This document shows, piece by piece, positions 1 through 7,069 of a DNA stretch of 63,103 nt. The DNA is taken from assembly GCA_021846505.1 (NCBI GenBank), contig JAJZWV010000013.1:1-63103 (forward strand). The letters are read 5' to 3'. Source of the stretch: Bacillota bacterium. Its GTDB lineage: Bacteria; Bacillota; Sulfobacillia; Sulfobacillales; JAIMBI01. The notes under the pieces are model-generated. The model worked only from the letters and a program-made list of their open reading frames with translations. It made no database searches and had not been told where the DNA came from. Position numbers and translations under genes: made by a program. Each line of letters starts with the position of its first letter. Position 1 is the first letter of the stretch.

Positions 1-2
1 TG

Positions 3-1586
3 CTGTGGATGATACTAGGCTACTTGGTGGTGTCCAGCGTTCTGGTGGTGAGCTTGGGACGGCTGGGGGACCTGTTTGGGCGGGTCAAAATGTACAATCT
101 AGGCTTTGTGGTGTACACCGCGGCGTCGCTGCTGCTCACCATCGACTGGATGACCGGCGATGCGGGGGCGGACTGGCTCATTGTGATGCGCATCGTGCAG
201 GGGATCGGCGGGGCGTTTCTCATGGCCAACGCCGTGGCCATCCTGACCGATGCGTTTCCGGCCAGCCAGCGCGGGCTGGCGCTGGGCATCAACAACATCG
301 CGGCCATCAGCGGCAGCTTCATCGGCTTGGTGCTGGGCGGCATTCTGGCGCCTATCGACTGGCGGCTGGTGTTCTTGGTGTCGGTGCCGTTTGGCCTCTT
401 TGGCACCGTCTGGGCCTACACCAAGCTTCGCGACAGCGGCATTCGGCGCCGCGAGCCCATCGACTGGTGGGGCAACGCCACCTTTGCCGTGGGGCTCACG
501 CTCGTCATGATTGGCATCACCAGCGGCATTCAGCCCTACGGCCACGCAGCCATGGGCTGGGGCAGCCCCGCGGTGCACGCCGAGCTGGGCGGAGGCGCGC
601 TGCTGATGGGAGCGTTTGGCCTCTGGGAGCTCAAAAGTGCACATCCGATGTTTCGGCTGGCGCTGTTTCGCATTCGGGCCTATGCGTTTGGTGTGCTGTC
701 GAGCTTCCTGTCTGCCGTGGCGCGTGGGGGCCTCATGTTCATGATGATTATTTGGCTGCAGGGCATTTGGCTGCCACTCCATGGGTTTAGCTTTGCCGAG
801 ACGCCGCTGTGGGCGGGCATCTACATGCTGCCGCTGTCCGCCGGGTTTCTGCTGGCCGGGCCGCTGTCGGGCTATCTGTCGGATCGGTTCGACGCGCGCT
901 TGTTTGCCACCGGCGGCATGCTGGCGGCCGCCGGTGCCTTTGTGCTCATTAATTTTCTGCCAGTCAACTTCACCTACGCCGCCTTTGGCGGCGCACTGCT
1001 GCTGACCGGCCTGGCCATGGGCGCGTTTGCGTCGCCCAACCAAGCCAGCGTGATGAACAGCCTGCCGCCGGAGCATCGCGGGGCGGGCGGCGGCATGAAC
1101 ACCACCTTCCAAAATTCGGCGCAGGTGCTGTCACTGGGCATTTTCTTCAGCCTCATGATTGCTGGCTTGTCCATTACCTTACCCACCACGATGGCCAAGG
1201 GGCTGGCGGCCCACGGAGTGCCGCTCGCCGTGGCGGCGCGCGTGGCCCACCAGCCGCCGGTGTCCATTCTGTTTTCGGCATTTTTGGGCTATAACCCCGT
1301 GCGCCAGCTGTTGGGCACGCAGGTGATGCACCACCTGTCGGCTGCCAATGTGGCGGCGCTCACGGGCCGCGCCTACTTCCCCTCCCTGATTTCCGGGCCC
1401 TTTCACGCCGGTCTCCATGAGGCGCTGGTGTTTGCCATGGTGGCCTGCCTGATTGCCGCGGCCGCCAGCTGGTTCCGGGGCAAGCGGTATGTCCACGGCG
1501 AGCGCGAGCCGGCCGCGCCCGCTCAACACGTGACCGCCCAGCCGCGGGCCACTGAAGCGGAGGCCGGCAGTCCGCCAGCCCCATGA
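3..1586 (+). CDS. MFS multidrug exporter, DHA2/EmrB-QacA type (5' partial)
   Basis: Proton-driven efflux permease of the 14-TM DHA2 family, in the cytoplasmic membrane. The frame is already open at the window edge. It begins inside what should be TM2 and reaches motif A (GRLGDLFGRVKMYN) within 30 residues, so roughly 40-60 N-terminal residues lie outside the window. The motif-C-like helix 'GINNIAAISGSFIGLVLGGI' is present near residue 95. About a dozen further hydrophobic segments follow, and the C-terminal tail (about 40 residues) is Ala/Glu/Pro rich. The substrate cannot be read from the sequence. The next three ORF-sized regions downstream are decayed, so no operon partner is visible on this side. 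Confidence 0.9.
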   Translation: MWMILGYLVVSSVLVVSLGRLGDLFGRVKMYNLGFVVYTAASLLLTIDWMTGDAGADWLIVMRIVQGIGGAFLMANAVAILTDAFPASQRGLALGINNIAAISGSFIGLVLGGILAPIDWRLVFLVSVPFGLFGTVWAYTKLRDSGIRRREPIDWWGNATFAVGLTLVMIGITSGIQPYGHAAMGWGSPAVHAELGGGALLMGAFGLWELKSAHPMFRLALFRIRAYAFGVLSSFLSAVARGGLMFMMIIWLQGIWLPLHGFSFAETPLWAGIYMLPLSAGFLLAGPLSGYLSDRFDARLFATGGMLAAAGAFVLINFLPVNFTYAAFGGALLLTGLAMGAFASPNQASVMNSLPPEHRGAGGGMNTTFQNSAQVLSLGIFFSLMIAGLSITLPTTMAKGLAAHGVPLAVAARVAHQPPVSILFSAFLGYNPVRQLLGTQVMHHLSAANVAALTGRAYFPSLISGPFHAGLHEALVFAMVACLIAAAASWFRGKRYVHGEREPAAPAQHVTAQPRATEAEAGSPPAP

Positions 1587-1606
1587 GTCGGCGGCGGGAG
1601 GGAAGA

Positions 1607-1650
1607 GGGATCGACGAGGGATCGACGAGGGATCGGCGAGGGACCATTGA
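1607..1650. repeat. 11-bp tandem repeat, about 3.5 units
   Basis: The unit GGGATCGACGA occurs twice exactly (from 1607 and 1618). A third copy has one change (from 1629) and a partial fourth follows (from 1640). The repeat begins 21 bp after the exporter stop codon. It has no coding interpretation in any frame and is probably a simple slippage repeat. Confidence 0.75.
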
Positions 1651-2029
1651 ACCTGCAGCCGCCGACCGCGCGGCGTGCCTGGTGGCGGCCCCACTTACTG
1701 GGAGCAGAGACGCGAGTGGCCGGTCGTCTGGCCGCTTCACGGCACACTGTAAGCGGGGACCCGAAGGCCCCTGCCCACTCCTTTTATCAGCCCCACCCCG
1801 CCTGGTCGGAGCGGGGGCACAATCGGACGTCACACGCCAAGGATCGCGTCCGCTGCGCTGCCTCCCGGTGAACGTTTCACGGACGGGCGGTCCATGCGGC
1901 ACGGTTGGGGGTATAGCGCCGCCCGCGCACCCCGAGCCCGTATGGCGGTAGCCATTGTACCGGATGTAGGCCATCTGGAGGACGGCAGCCGCGCAGGGGG
2001 TGTCCGCCGGGCACGGGTCGCCGCGAAGC
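1651..2029. other. Non-coding stretch between exporter and Fic remnant
   Basis: No supportable gene is seen. There is a GC-rich inverted repeat around 1795-1815 (CCCCGC ... GCGGGG) without a T tract. Open frames here lack a ribosome binding site and any recognisable protein pattern. The left part may hold the exporter's transcription end. Confidence 0.4.
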
Positions 2030-2650
2030 CCGGATGCCGGCCTGCGCCAGGCGGCGCAGGATGAAGTCCGCCGTGTGCGCGCACGCCTGCGCAAAGGTGG
2101 TGACGATGGGTTCTCGGCGCCCCTCATGGAAGTCCTGCAGAGCCTGGAAGTAGAGGGCGCGCGCCTCGGGCGTCGGCTGAATGATCGCGGGCGGGCATCC
2201 GCGGCGCGCGCCAGAAGATTCGACGCCAGGGGCGCGGTGGCGGCCGCTGCCGCCGGCAAAGGGGGGGATGGCGACGAGGCGGGCGTGGAGCCAGGCGGCG
2301 GTGCGCACCGGATGATGGCTTCCCGCTGCCGCGAGTTCCGCAAAGAGGTCTTCCACGAGGGACGGCAATGGGCGGGGGTGGCACGTGCAAACGGCCGGAG
2401 AGCCACACCGGAATGTCGCGACAGCCCCCCGCGTCATGAGGCTCGGACCGCTGGAGCACCAGCTGGTGCAAAGATCGCCGATCGGCCTTGGTGAACGGCA
2501 TGTCGGGGCCGGCGAGGTCGTACATGTAGTCAAACGCCTCGGCGTGGTCGAGTGTCTCCAGACGGTCGCGCCGGGACTGGCCGCCGCTGGTCAGACCCTC
2601 CAGCACCACAAGAGTTTCCGGGCGACTCAGCGCGGACCGTCGGTTTGCAA
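2030..2650 (-). pseudogene. Fic/DOC-family protein, frameshifted remnant
   Basis: Fic proteins transfer AMP or other nucleotides to target proteins and are often toxins. Reading 3' to 5' on the plus strand, one frame gives the N-terminal part (ETLVVLEGLTSGG, then 'HAEAFDYMYDLAGPDMP' and 'SLHQLVLQRSEP'). After a frame change another frame gives 'SLVEDLFAELAAAGSHHPV' and then the core helix 'HARLVAIPPFAGGSGR'. The family core is HxFx(D/E)GNGR. Here the catalytic His is replaced by Pro and the GNG by GSG, so the active site is destroyed as well as the frame. A third piece ends near 'ADFILRRLAQAGI'. At least two frameshifts separate the parts and no start codon with an RBS is visible. Identity as a Fic relic is solid; ancestral partners are unknown. 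Confidence 0.8.
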
Positions 2651-2891
2651 GGTTCCGCCCTCCCTCCCTTGCCTGGAGTGGCACGCCCGCCGAAGGCCGG
2701 GGGCATCGGTGGCTTCTGGCGCCCCCTCTAGCTCGGGCCGCTGCCGAGCTCGCTTTGCTTCTGGGTGCACATTCGGCTCCGCCGAAAGATGGAGGCGTGG
2801 TCCGCCGGCCGGCGGACCACGGCCAGCGCACCCGGCGGTAAAATCGTCCCGAAGCGCCGCTGCCAGCGCCGAGCGAAAGGAGGTCTCCTTG

Positions 2892-4256
2892 ATGCCAGAA
2901 CCCCTGCGGCTGGATGCCGCCATGGATGCGCGGACGCGCGAGGTGCTGACGGCTGGGACAGCCGACGTGGGCCGCCTGCTGGACGCTTGGCGCGCCGAGG
3001 GCGCCGAGGATGCCGAGATGCACTTGGCGCTGGCGGTGGCGTCTGCCCGCTTTGTGAGCCACGCGGGGCCGTTTCTGGGCCACGGCACGTTCAACGGCGG
3101 GCCCGTGCTGCGAGCGGCTGTGCTGCTGCCCTGGCCCTATCGCCGCCTGGCCTTGCTGCAGACGGCGGCGTACGTGGTCAGTGTGATGCGCCACCCCAAC
3201 TACGGCCCGTTTCTCATGCTGGCGCAGCACGCGCTGGACGACCCGGCCGACACCGACGAGGCGGCCAGCAGCCGATTTCTCGAAGCGGCCCTGTCCAGTG
3301 ACCAGCCGCTGGCCGCCGAGCACCGTGTCGTGGGCTTAGCGCGCCGGCTGGGGCCGGCGGTGCGCTGGCCGCTGATGGACTTAGGCCTCCGGCAGTTCGC
3401 CGAAAATGAGCACCGGGTGCTGGTGGTGTGGCGGGCAGCCCAGCTGATGGACGACGCCGGCGGCTGGCGCTATGGGGAGCCGCTGATGCGCGCGGCGGTG
3501 CAGTATCTGGCCAACCGGGTGGACACCGCCCACTTTGACGCCTGCACGGAGAGGCGGGGCAGCGAAGCGGTGCGGCTCGGCGAGACCGAGGGGGTGGCGC
3601 GCCTGGTGGAGGCTGACTGGGGCCAGGAGCCCCACATCCTCGCAGCGCTGGCCGCCGAGAACGGCCGGGGCGCCGCTCTCGACGCGGCGGCCCGTGCCAG
3701 CGCCGTGCTTATGCAGCGCGCCGGATGGGACGCGCATGCGGTCACCGGGGTCCACTGCCTGCTGGAAGTGGCTCGCGACGCTGCGGCGCCGCCGGCGCTT
3801 CAGGCTGGCGCGCTGCAGTTCGCCCTGTCGGGCCAGCGAACCCGCCGCCAAAAGGCCGCGGATGTGCGGGCGCGCTGGGAAGCACCGATTCATCCGACCG
3901 GCCAGCGCGTGGATCTAGAGGCTGTCCTTAAAGCTGTGCGGGAGGACTCCAGCGGCCAGCAGGCGGCGCAGCTGGCCGCCGATTACCTGGTGGAGGCCGG
4001 CGGCGAGAAGTCCGCGGCCGAGTTCGCGTCCGCGCTGATGCAGGCCGCGCTGGAGACGGCCGGCCCGTTTGAGGCCATCCACAACGTGAAGATGCTGGGC
4101 GGGCTGTACCAGGAGTATCGGCGGTCGCCCCACCCTGACCGCTGGATCCACCTGGCGGCGGGGGCGGGCGCGGTCGCCCGCAGCGTGGGGGACGACGAGC
4201 CTGGGCGCGAGGCGGTGCTGGCGCAGTGGGAGGGCACGGCCGCAGCCCGGCGATGA
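2892..4256 (+). CDS. Conserved-looking helical protein of unknown function (454 aa)
   Basis: I do not recognise the family. The ATG follows a strong AAAGGAGG site (2877-2884), so it is clearly a translated gene. The frame is open further upstream but has no comparable site there. The protein is almost all alpha-helical, soluble and Ala/Arg rich, with no signal peptide, TM segment or P-loop. Features that may matter are a His/Gly cluster near residue 55 (SHAGPFLGHGTFNGG), 'VMRHPNYGPF' near residue 100, and a C-terminal 'HNVKMLGGLYQEYRRSP' followed by 'HPDRWIH'. The spaced histidines could bind a metal, but that is a guess. It stands alone, flanked by pseudogenes on both sides. Confidence 0.85.
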   Translation: MPEPLRLDAAMDARTREVLTAGTADVGRLLDAWRAEGAEDAEMHLALAVASARFVSHAGPFLGHGTFNGGPVLRAAVLLPWPYRRLALLQTAAYVVSVMRHPNYGPFLMLAQHALDDPADTDEAASSRFLEAALSSDQPLAAEHRVVGLARRLGPAVRWPLMDLGLRQFAENEHRVLVVWRAAQLMDDAGGWRYGEPLMRAAVQYLANRVDTAHFDACTERRGSEAVRLGETEGVARLVEADWGQEPHILAALAAENGRGAALDAAARASAVLMQRAGWDAHAVTGVHCLLEVARDAAAPPALQAGALQFALSGQRTRRQKAADVRARWEAPIHPTGQRVDLEAVLKAVREDSSGQQAAQLAADYLVEAGGEKSAAEFASALMQAALETAGPFEAIHNVKMLGGLYQEYRRSPHPDRWIHLAAGAGAVARSVGDDEPGREAVLAQWEGTAAARR

Positions 4257-4552
4257 CAGGAAGGCTCTCTGCGAAGTCTCGTTCGCCTTAGGCGCCGACG
4301 CCAGCGGCGGTGGTGACCGCGGCGGTGCGGAGAAAGCCGAGCAGGGCTCCGTGCTGGCGTGCCTCAGGTCAGACGCGTCTTGGAGCAATGCCACCGGCGG
4401 GGTCTCGGAGGACGAACGTTATCGGCAGAGGGGACGGTGGCCCGGCTCACCCGGCGAGTCAGGGACGCAGGAATCACCCAGGTGCCCTCCCTGCGGATTG
4501 CGGCAATCGCCAAGAATGCGAGATGTCCGGCTCGTGTCCAGAGGGGGTTTGG
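4257..4552. other. Unassigned stretch, possible gene debris
   Basis: The plus strand from about 4359 encodes a protein-like segment ('VRRVLEQCHRRGLGG', 'RLTRRVRDAGITQVPSLR') in one frame. It has no start signal and runs into the recombinase remnant. It may be debris of another inactivated gene. I could not assign it. Confidence 0.3.
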
Positions 4553-4708
4553 CGAGAGGGAATCAGCTGTAAGGCGGTTTGGCGTTGGGTTCGGGAGGGC
4601 ACGCTCCCTGTTCCGGTGATACAACGGGCGACGGGGACTTTCTGGTCCAGGAGGCCCCGGAGATTGCGGGCCAGGTGGCGGTGTATGCCCGGGTCTCATC
4701 GGTAGGAG
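4553..4708 (+). pseudogene. IS607-family serine recombinase, N-terminal fragment
   Basis: IS607 TnpA proteins begin with a MerR-like helix-turn-helix followed by a serine-recombinase domain. Here 'GISCKAVWRWVREGTLP' and 'RATGTFW' match the HTH and the link to the catalytic domain. After a one-step frame change, 'IAGQVAVYARVSS' matches the catalytic N-terminus (VAVYARVSS, which includes the nucleophile serine region). The rest of the recombinase and any TnpB partner are missing. The piece ends where the antitoxin-like gene begins. Confidence 0.7.
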
Positions 4709-4715
4709 GCGCGTC

Positions 4716-4930
4716 GTGATTCGAAAGCAGTGGTTTCTGCGCGAAGACCAGGAGCGGTGGCTGAAGCGCCAGGAACAAGCGACCGGGAAATCTATCTGGT
4801 GCGCCAGGCACTGGACGCTTTTGCTGCGCGGCATCATGACCAGGACTGGGAGGGCTTTTTGGCATCGCACCGGCTGTGCCGGCTGACGGGGGTGTGCGAG
4901 ACGGGACGCGTGGGTCTCTGCACGAACGAA
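4716..4930 (+). pseudogene. CopG/VapB-like antitoxin remnant
   Basis: A GTG start preceded by GGTAGGAGGC opens 'IRKQWFLREDQERWLKRQE', a beta-strand plus helix typical of ribbon-helix-helix antitoxins. The continuation 'IYLVRQALDAFAAR' is in a different frame, so one indel near 4790 breaks the gene. Its position directly before a PIN-domain toxin fragment supports the antitoxin reading. The family label within RHH antitoxins is uncertain. Confidence 0.6.
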
Positions 4931-4943
4931 GCCCCAAAAAGTC

Positions 4944-5192
4944 GTGAGGGAAGTCATGCTGGACACCAACATTTTGGTGTATGCGCTTGGCATGCATACC
5001 GACGGCCCCAAAAAAGGCCCGCGCTGGCCGGGTGTGGAGGAATACCACTCGCAAGGCTATCTGACGGCCCAGGGCCTTGCGGAATTTGTGAGTGTTGCGC
5101 TGCGGCATGGGAAGGACCCGGACTGGACCGTCCGCCAGGTACAGCAGGAGCCAGTCGCGGCGGCAACCGGCGTGGCGCGAGAACAGGGGTAA
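4944..5192 (+). pseudogene. PIN-domain (VapC-type) toxin, truncated
   Basis: PIN toxins are Mg-dependent RNases. The N-terminal strand 'MLDTNILVYAL' carries the first conserved Asp. 'GYLTAQGLAEFVSVALRHG' carries the second acidic residue (Glu). The frame stops after about 82 residues, before the third and fourth acidic residues, so the enzyme cannot be active. Sequence downstream to about 5260 may hold the shifted C-terminus (a segment ending AKVWCST in another frame), but this is weak. Together with the preceding gene it is a dead toxin-antitoxin pair. Confidence 0.7.
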
Positions 5193-5406
5193 GCCGCTCG
5201 CTTCTGGGGTGCGCGCCGAGGTGGAGCCAAAGTGTGGTGCTCGACGTAGGCGGTGGCCGCGTGGCCATCGTTCACGTCTGGTCTGCCCGTGCCCACCACA
5301 GGCGGCCAGCAGATCCGTCTGCCCCAGTAGCTTCTCGATGGGGCTGGCAGCCTCTCATCAGCTTGGGTATGACATCCGAGTCATGAGGTCCGCCTGCAAT
5401 TCATGG

Positions 5407-5985
5407 TCAGTGGGGGATGGACAGCCTGCAAGCCTCCCACCGCCGCAGGCGCTCGCCCATGCCGCCGCGCTGGCTCTCGGCGGGCTGCCCGCTGTGGCGC
5501 ACGACGCGGTGCGTGGGAATCAGGAGATCGGCGGGCGAGCGGCTCATGGCGAGGCCAACGGCCCGAGCCGCCCGCGGCCGGCCAATCGCCTGGGCGATCT
5601 CGCCATAGGAAGCGCAGTGACCGGCAGGGATGCAGGCGGCGGCCCGAAGCGCGGCTTGCTGCAAAGGGGTCAAGCCGGGGTCGAGCACGCGCCAGCGAGC
5701 CGCGTCCAAACCTTCCGTGAGCGCCAGGAGTGCCAGGGCTTCTAGCCATGGGGGCACGGGGGCGCGCTCCGGCTGGCGCCCAAACAGCAGGGGCGGCAGC
5801 TGCGCAAACGACGAGGTCACCACCGTGCGGCCGGTCCACACGAGGTGGAGGGGGCCCACCGGCAGCATCACCTCGCCGCGGCGCCAGCGCCCCGGGCTCT
5901 CGGCGGCAAACTGCATCATCCAGCCATCCCCGCTTTTCGCGACGCGTTGGGCTCCCTGAGCGTAGCACGGCGGCCGCCGTGACAT
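5407..5985 (-). CDS. Alkyltransferase-like (ATL) / O6-MGMT-family protein lacking the acceptor Cys
   Basis: It has the fold of O6-alkylguanine-DNA alkyltransferase, with an N-terminal domain and a C-terminal DNA-binding/active-site domain. The helix 'LTPLQQAALRAAACIPAGH', the 'SYGEIAQAIGRPRAARAVG' recognition helix with its Arg finger region, and the 'IPTHRVVRHSG' loop are all in place. In active enzymes the loop is PCHRV with the methyl-accepting Cys; here the codon is ACG (Thr). ATL proteins carry other residues at this site and bind O6-alkylguanine to recruit nucleotide excision repair, so an ATL role is likely (inference). The 192-aa length, including an N-terminal domain, is more like a full MGMT than the short ATLs. 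The start codon lies inside a dyad shared with the divergent gene. Confidence 0.85.
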   Translation of the reverse strand: MSRRPPCYAQGAQRVAKSGDGWMMQFAAESPGRWRRGEVMLPVGPLHLVWTGRTVVTSSFAQLPPLLFGRQPERAPVPPWLEALALLALTEGLDAARWRVLDPGLTPLQQAALRAAACIPAGHCASYGEIAQAIGRPRAARAVGLAMSRSPADLLIPTHRVVRHSGQPAESQRGGMGERLRRWEACRLSIPH

Positions 5986-5992
5986 AATGTCA
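5980..5992. promoter_or_regulatory. Dyad TGACAT-A-ATGTCA between divergent genes
   Basis: A perfect inverted repeat of 6-bp arms with a 1-bp centre sits in the 42-bp gap between the ATL-like gene (minus) and the flavin-reductase-like gene (plus), overlapping the former's start codon. Its placement suits an operator for one or both genes. No cognate regulator is encoded next to it. Confidence 0.5.
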
Positions 5993-6027
5993 GCAATGCC
6001 GCAATTAGTAGAAGTGGGGGTGACGGC

Positions 6028-7014
6028 ATGGACTCAGGCTCGCGGTCGGATCCCGTGGAAAAAATCTACGATCAGCGCATACGCGGCGTGGGCGTCGTGA
6101 TGGTGCAGGCGGAGCGGCAGTGGCACGCCCACGCCGGCTGCTGGTTCATGCTGGCGTCCTTAGCGCCACCTACGATTATGGTGGCCGTGCCGCAGGAGTT
6201 TGCCGCCTCGGCCCTCATTCCCGAGGCCGGCCGCTTCACGGTGAGCTTGGCGGCAGAAAGCCAGATGCATGTGGTGGACCAATTTTTTGCGGGCCTGGCC
6301 ACGCCGGATGCCTTTCAGCCGGGAACGCTGGTGACGGCGCCGTCGGGCCAGCCAGCCTTGGGCCAGAGCCCGGGGGTGTTTGACTGCGCGCTGGCGGGCC
6401 GCTGGGACTTGGGCGACGTGCTCCTGGTGGCGGGCGTGGTGCAGGCGGCCGGCGGCGAGCGGCCCCACGCCCGCAACCTCACCGTGAATGCGATTCAGGT
6501 GCGCACGGATGCGCCGAGACGCATCGTTTTGCCCCGCGCGGCACTGCCGGCGCCCAGCGAGCCCCCGCCCTCGGTCCCGCTCACCGAGTCGGCGGAGGTG
6601 GTGTATGCGCGGCGGCGCTTTGGGCCGCTGACGGTCTTGGCCGGGTCAGGCGGGCCGGTGGCGCGGCGGCGGTCGCGTGCGGCGGTGCAGGTGTCGCACC
6701 AGCCGCCCCGGTTTCTTTGGGCGGCGCCCGAGTCGGATCCACTGTCCAGCGCGCTCGCGGAGGGCGGCGGCTGGTCGCTGGCGCTCCCTGGCCAAGAGCC
6801 CGGCAAGACTGAAGAGCCTGACGAGGCGATGGGCCGGTGGATAGACGGCTCGTCGGTCCACTGGGTGGGGGGCGCGCCCCTCGAGCGGGGTGGGGGCACC
6901 TATTTTGCCGGCACGCGGGCGGATCGGCTGGAGGCGCCCACGCTGCCGCAAGAGGCCCTCTGGATGGGCGTAGCCGAGCGGTTTGGCCCTGCGCCGCCCG
7001 CCGGCCGGGCCTGA
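6028..7014 (+). CDS. Flavin-reductase-like (split-barrel FMN-binding) protein, apparently tandem
   Basis: Residues about 10-165 match the flavin reductase-like domain: 'WFMLASLAPPTIMVAVP' is the FMN-binding strand region, followed by 'GRFTVSLAAESQMHVVDQFF'. Residues about 195-320 look like a second, diverged copy: 'RRFGPLTVLAGSGGPVARR' then 'VQVSHQPPRFLWAAPESDP', the same strand pattern seen at the start of such domains. The linker is Pro rich. The expected activity is reduction or binding of a flavin using NAD(P)H, but the partner oxygenase is not in the window. The start is ATG with a GGGGGTGA site. No signal peptide is seen, so it is cytoplasmic. Confidence 0.8.
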   Translation: MDSGSRSDPVEKIYDQRIRGVGVVMVQAERQWHAHAGCWFMLASLAPPTIMVAVPQEFAASALIPEAGRFTVSLAAESQMHVVDQFFAGLATPDAFQPGTLVTAPSGQPALGQSPGVFDCALAGRWDLGDVLLVAGVVQAAGGERPHARNLTVNAIQVRTDAPRRIVLPRAALPAPSEPPPSVPLTESAEVVYARRRFGPLTVLAGSGGPVARRRSRAAVQVSHQPPRFLWAAPESDPLSSALAEGGGWSLALPGQEPGKTEEPDEAMGRWIDGSSVHWVGGAPLERGGGTYFAGTRADRLEAPTLPQEALWMGVAERFGPAPPAGRA

Positions 7015-7069
7015 GCCCTGCTGGGCGAAAGTGGCTGCGACCCCAGTGGGCGCGCGGGCGTTGTATGCC

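Noticed and set aside
99-1112. Long antisense open frames opposite the MFS exporter and many other genes
   Set aside because: High G+C with third-position bias produces long antisense frames; these have no RBS and no family pattern.
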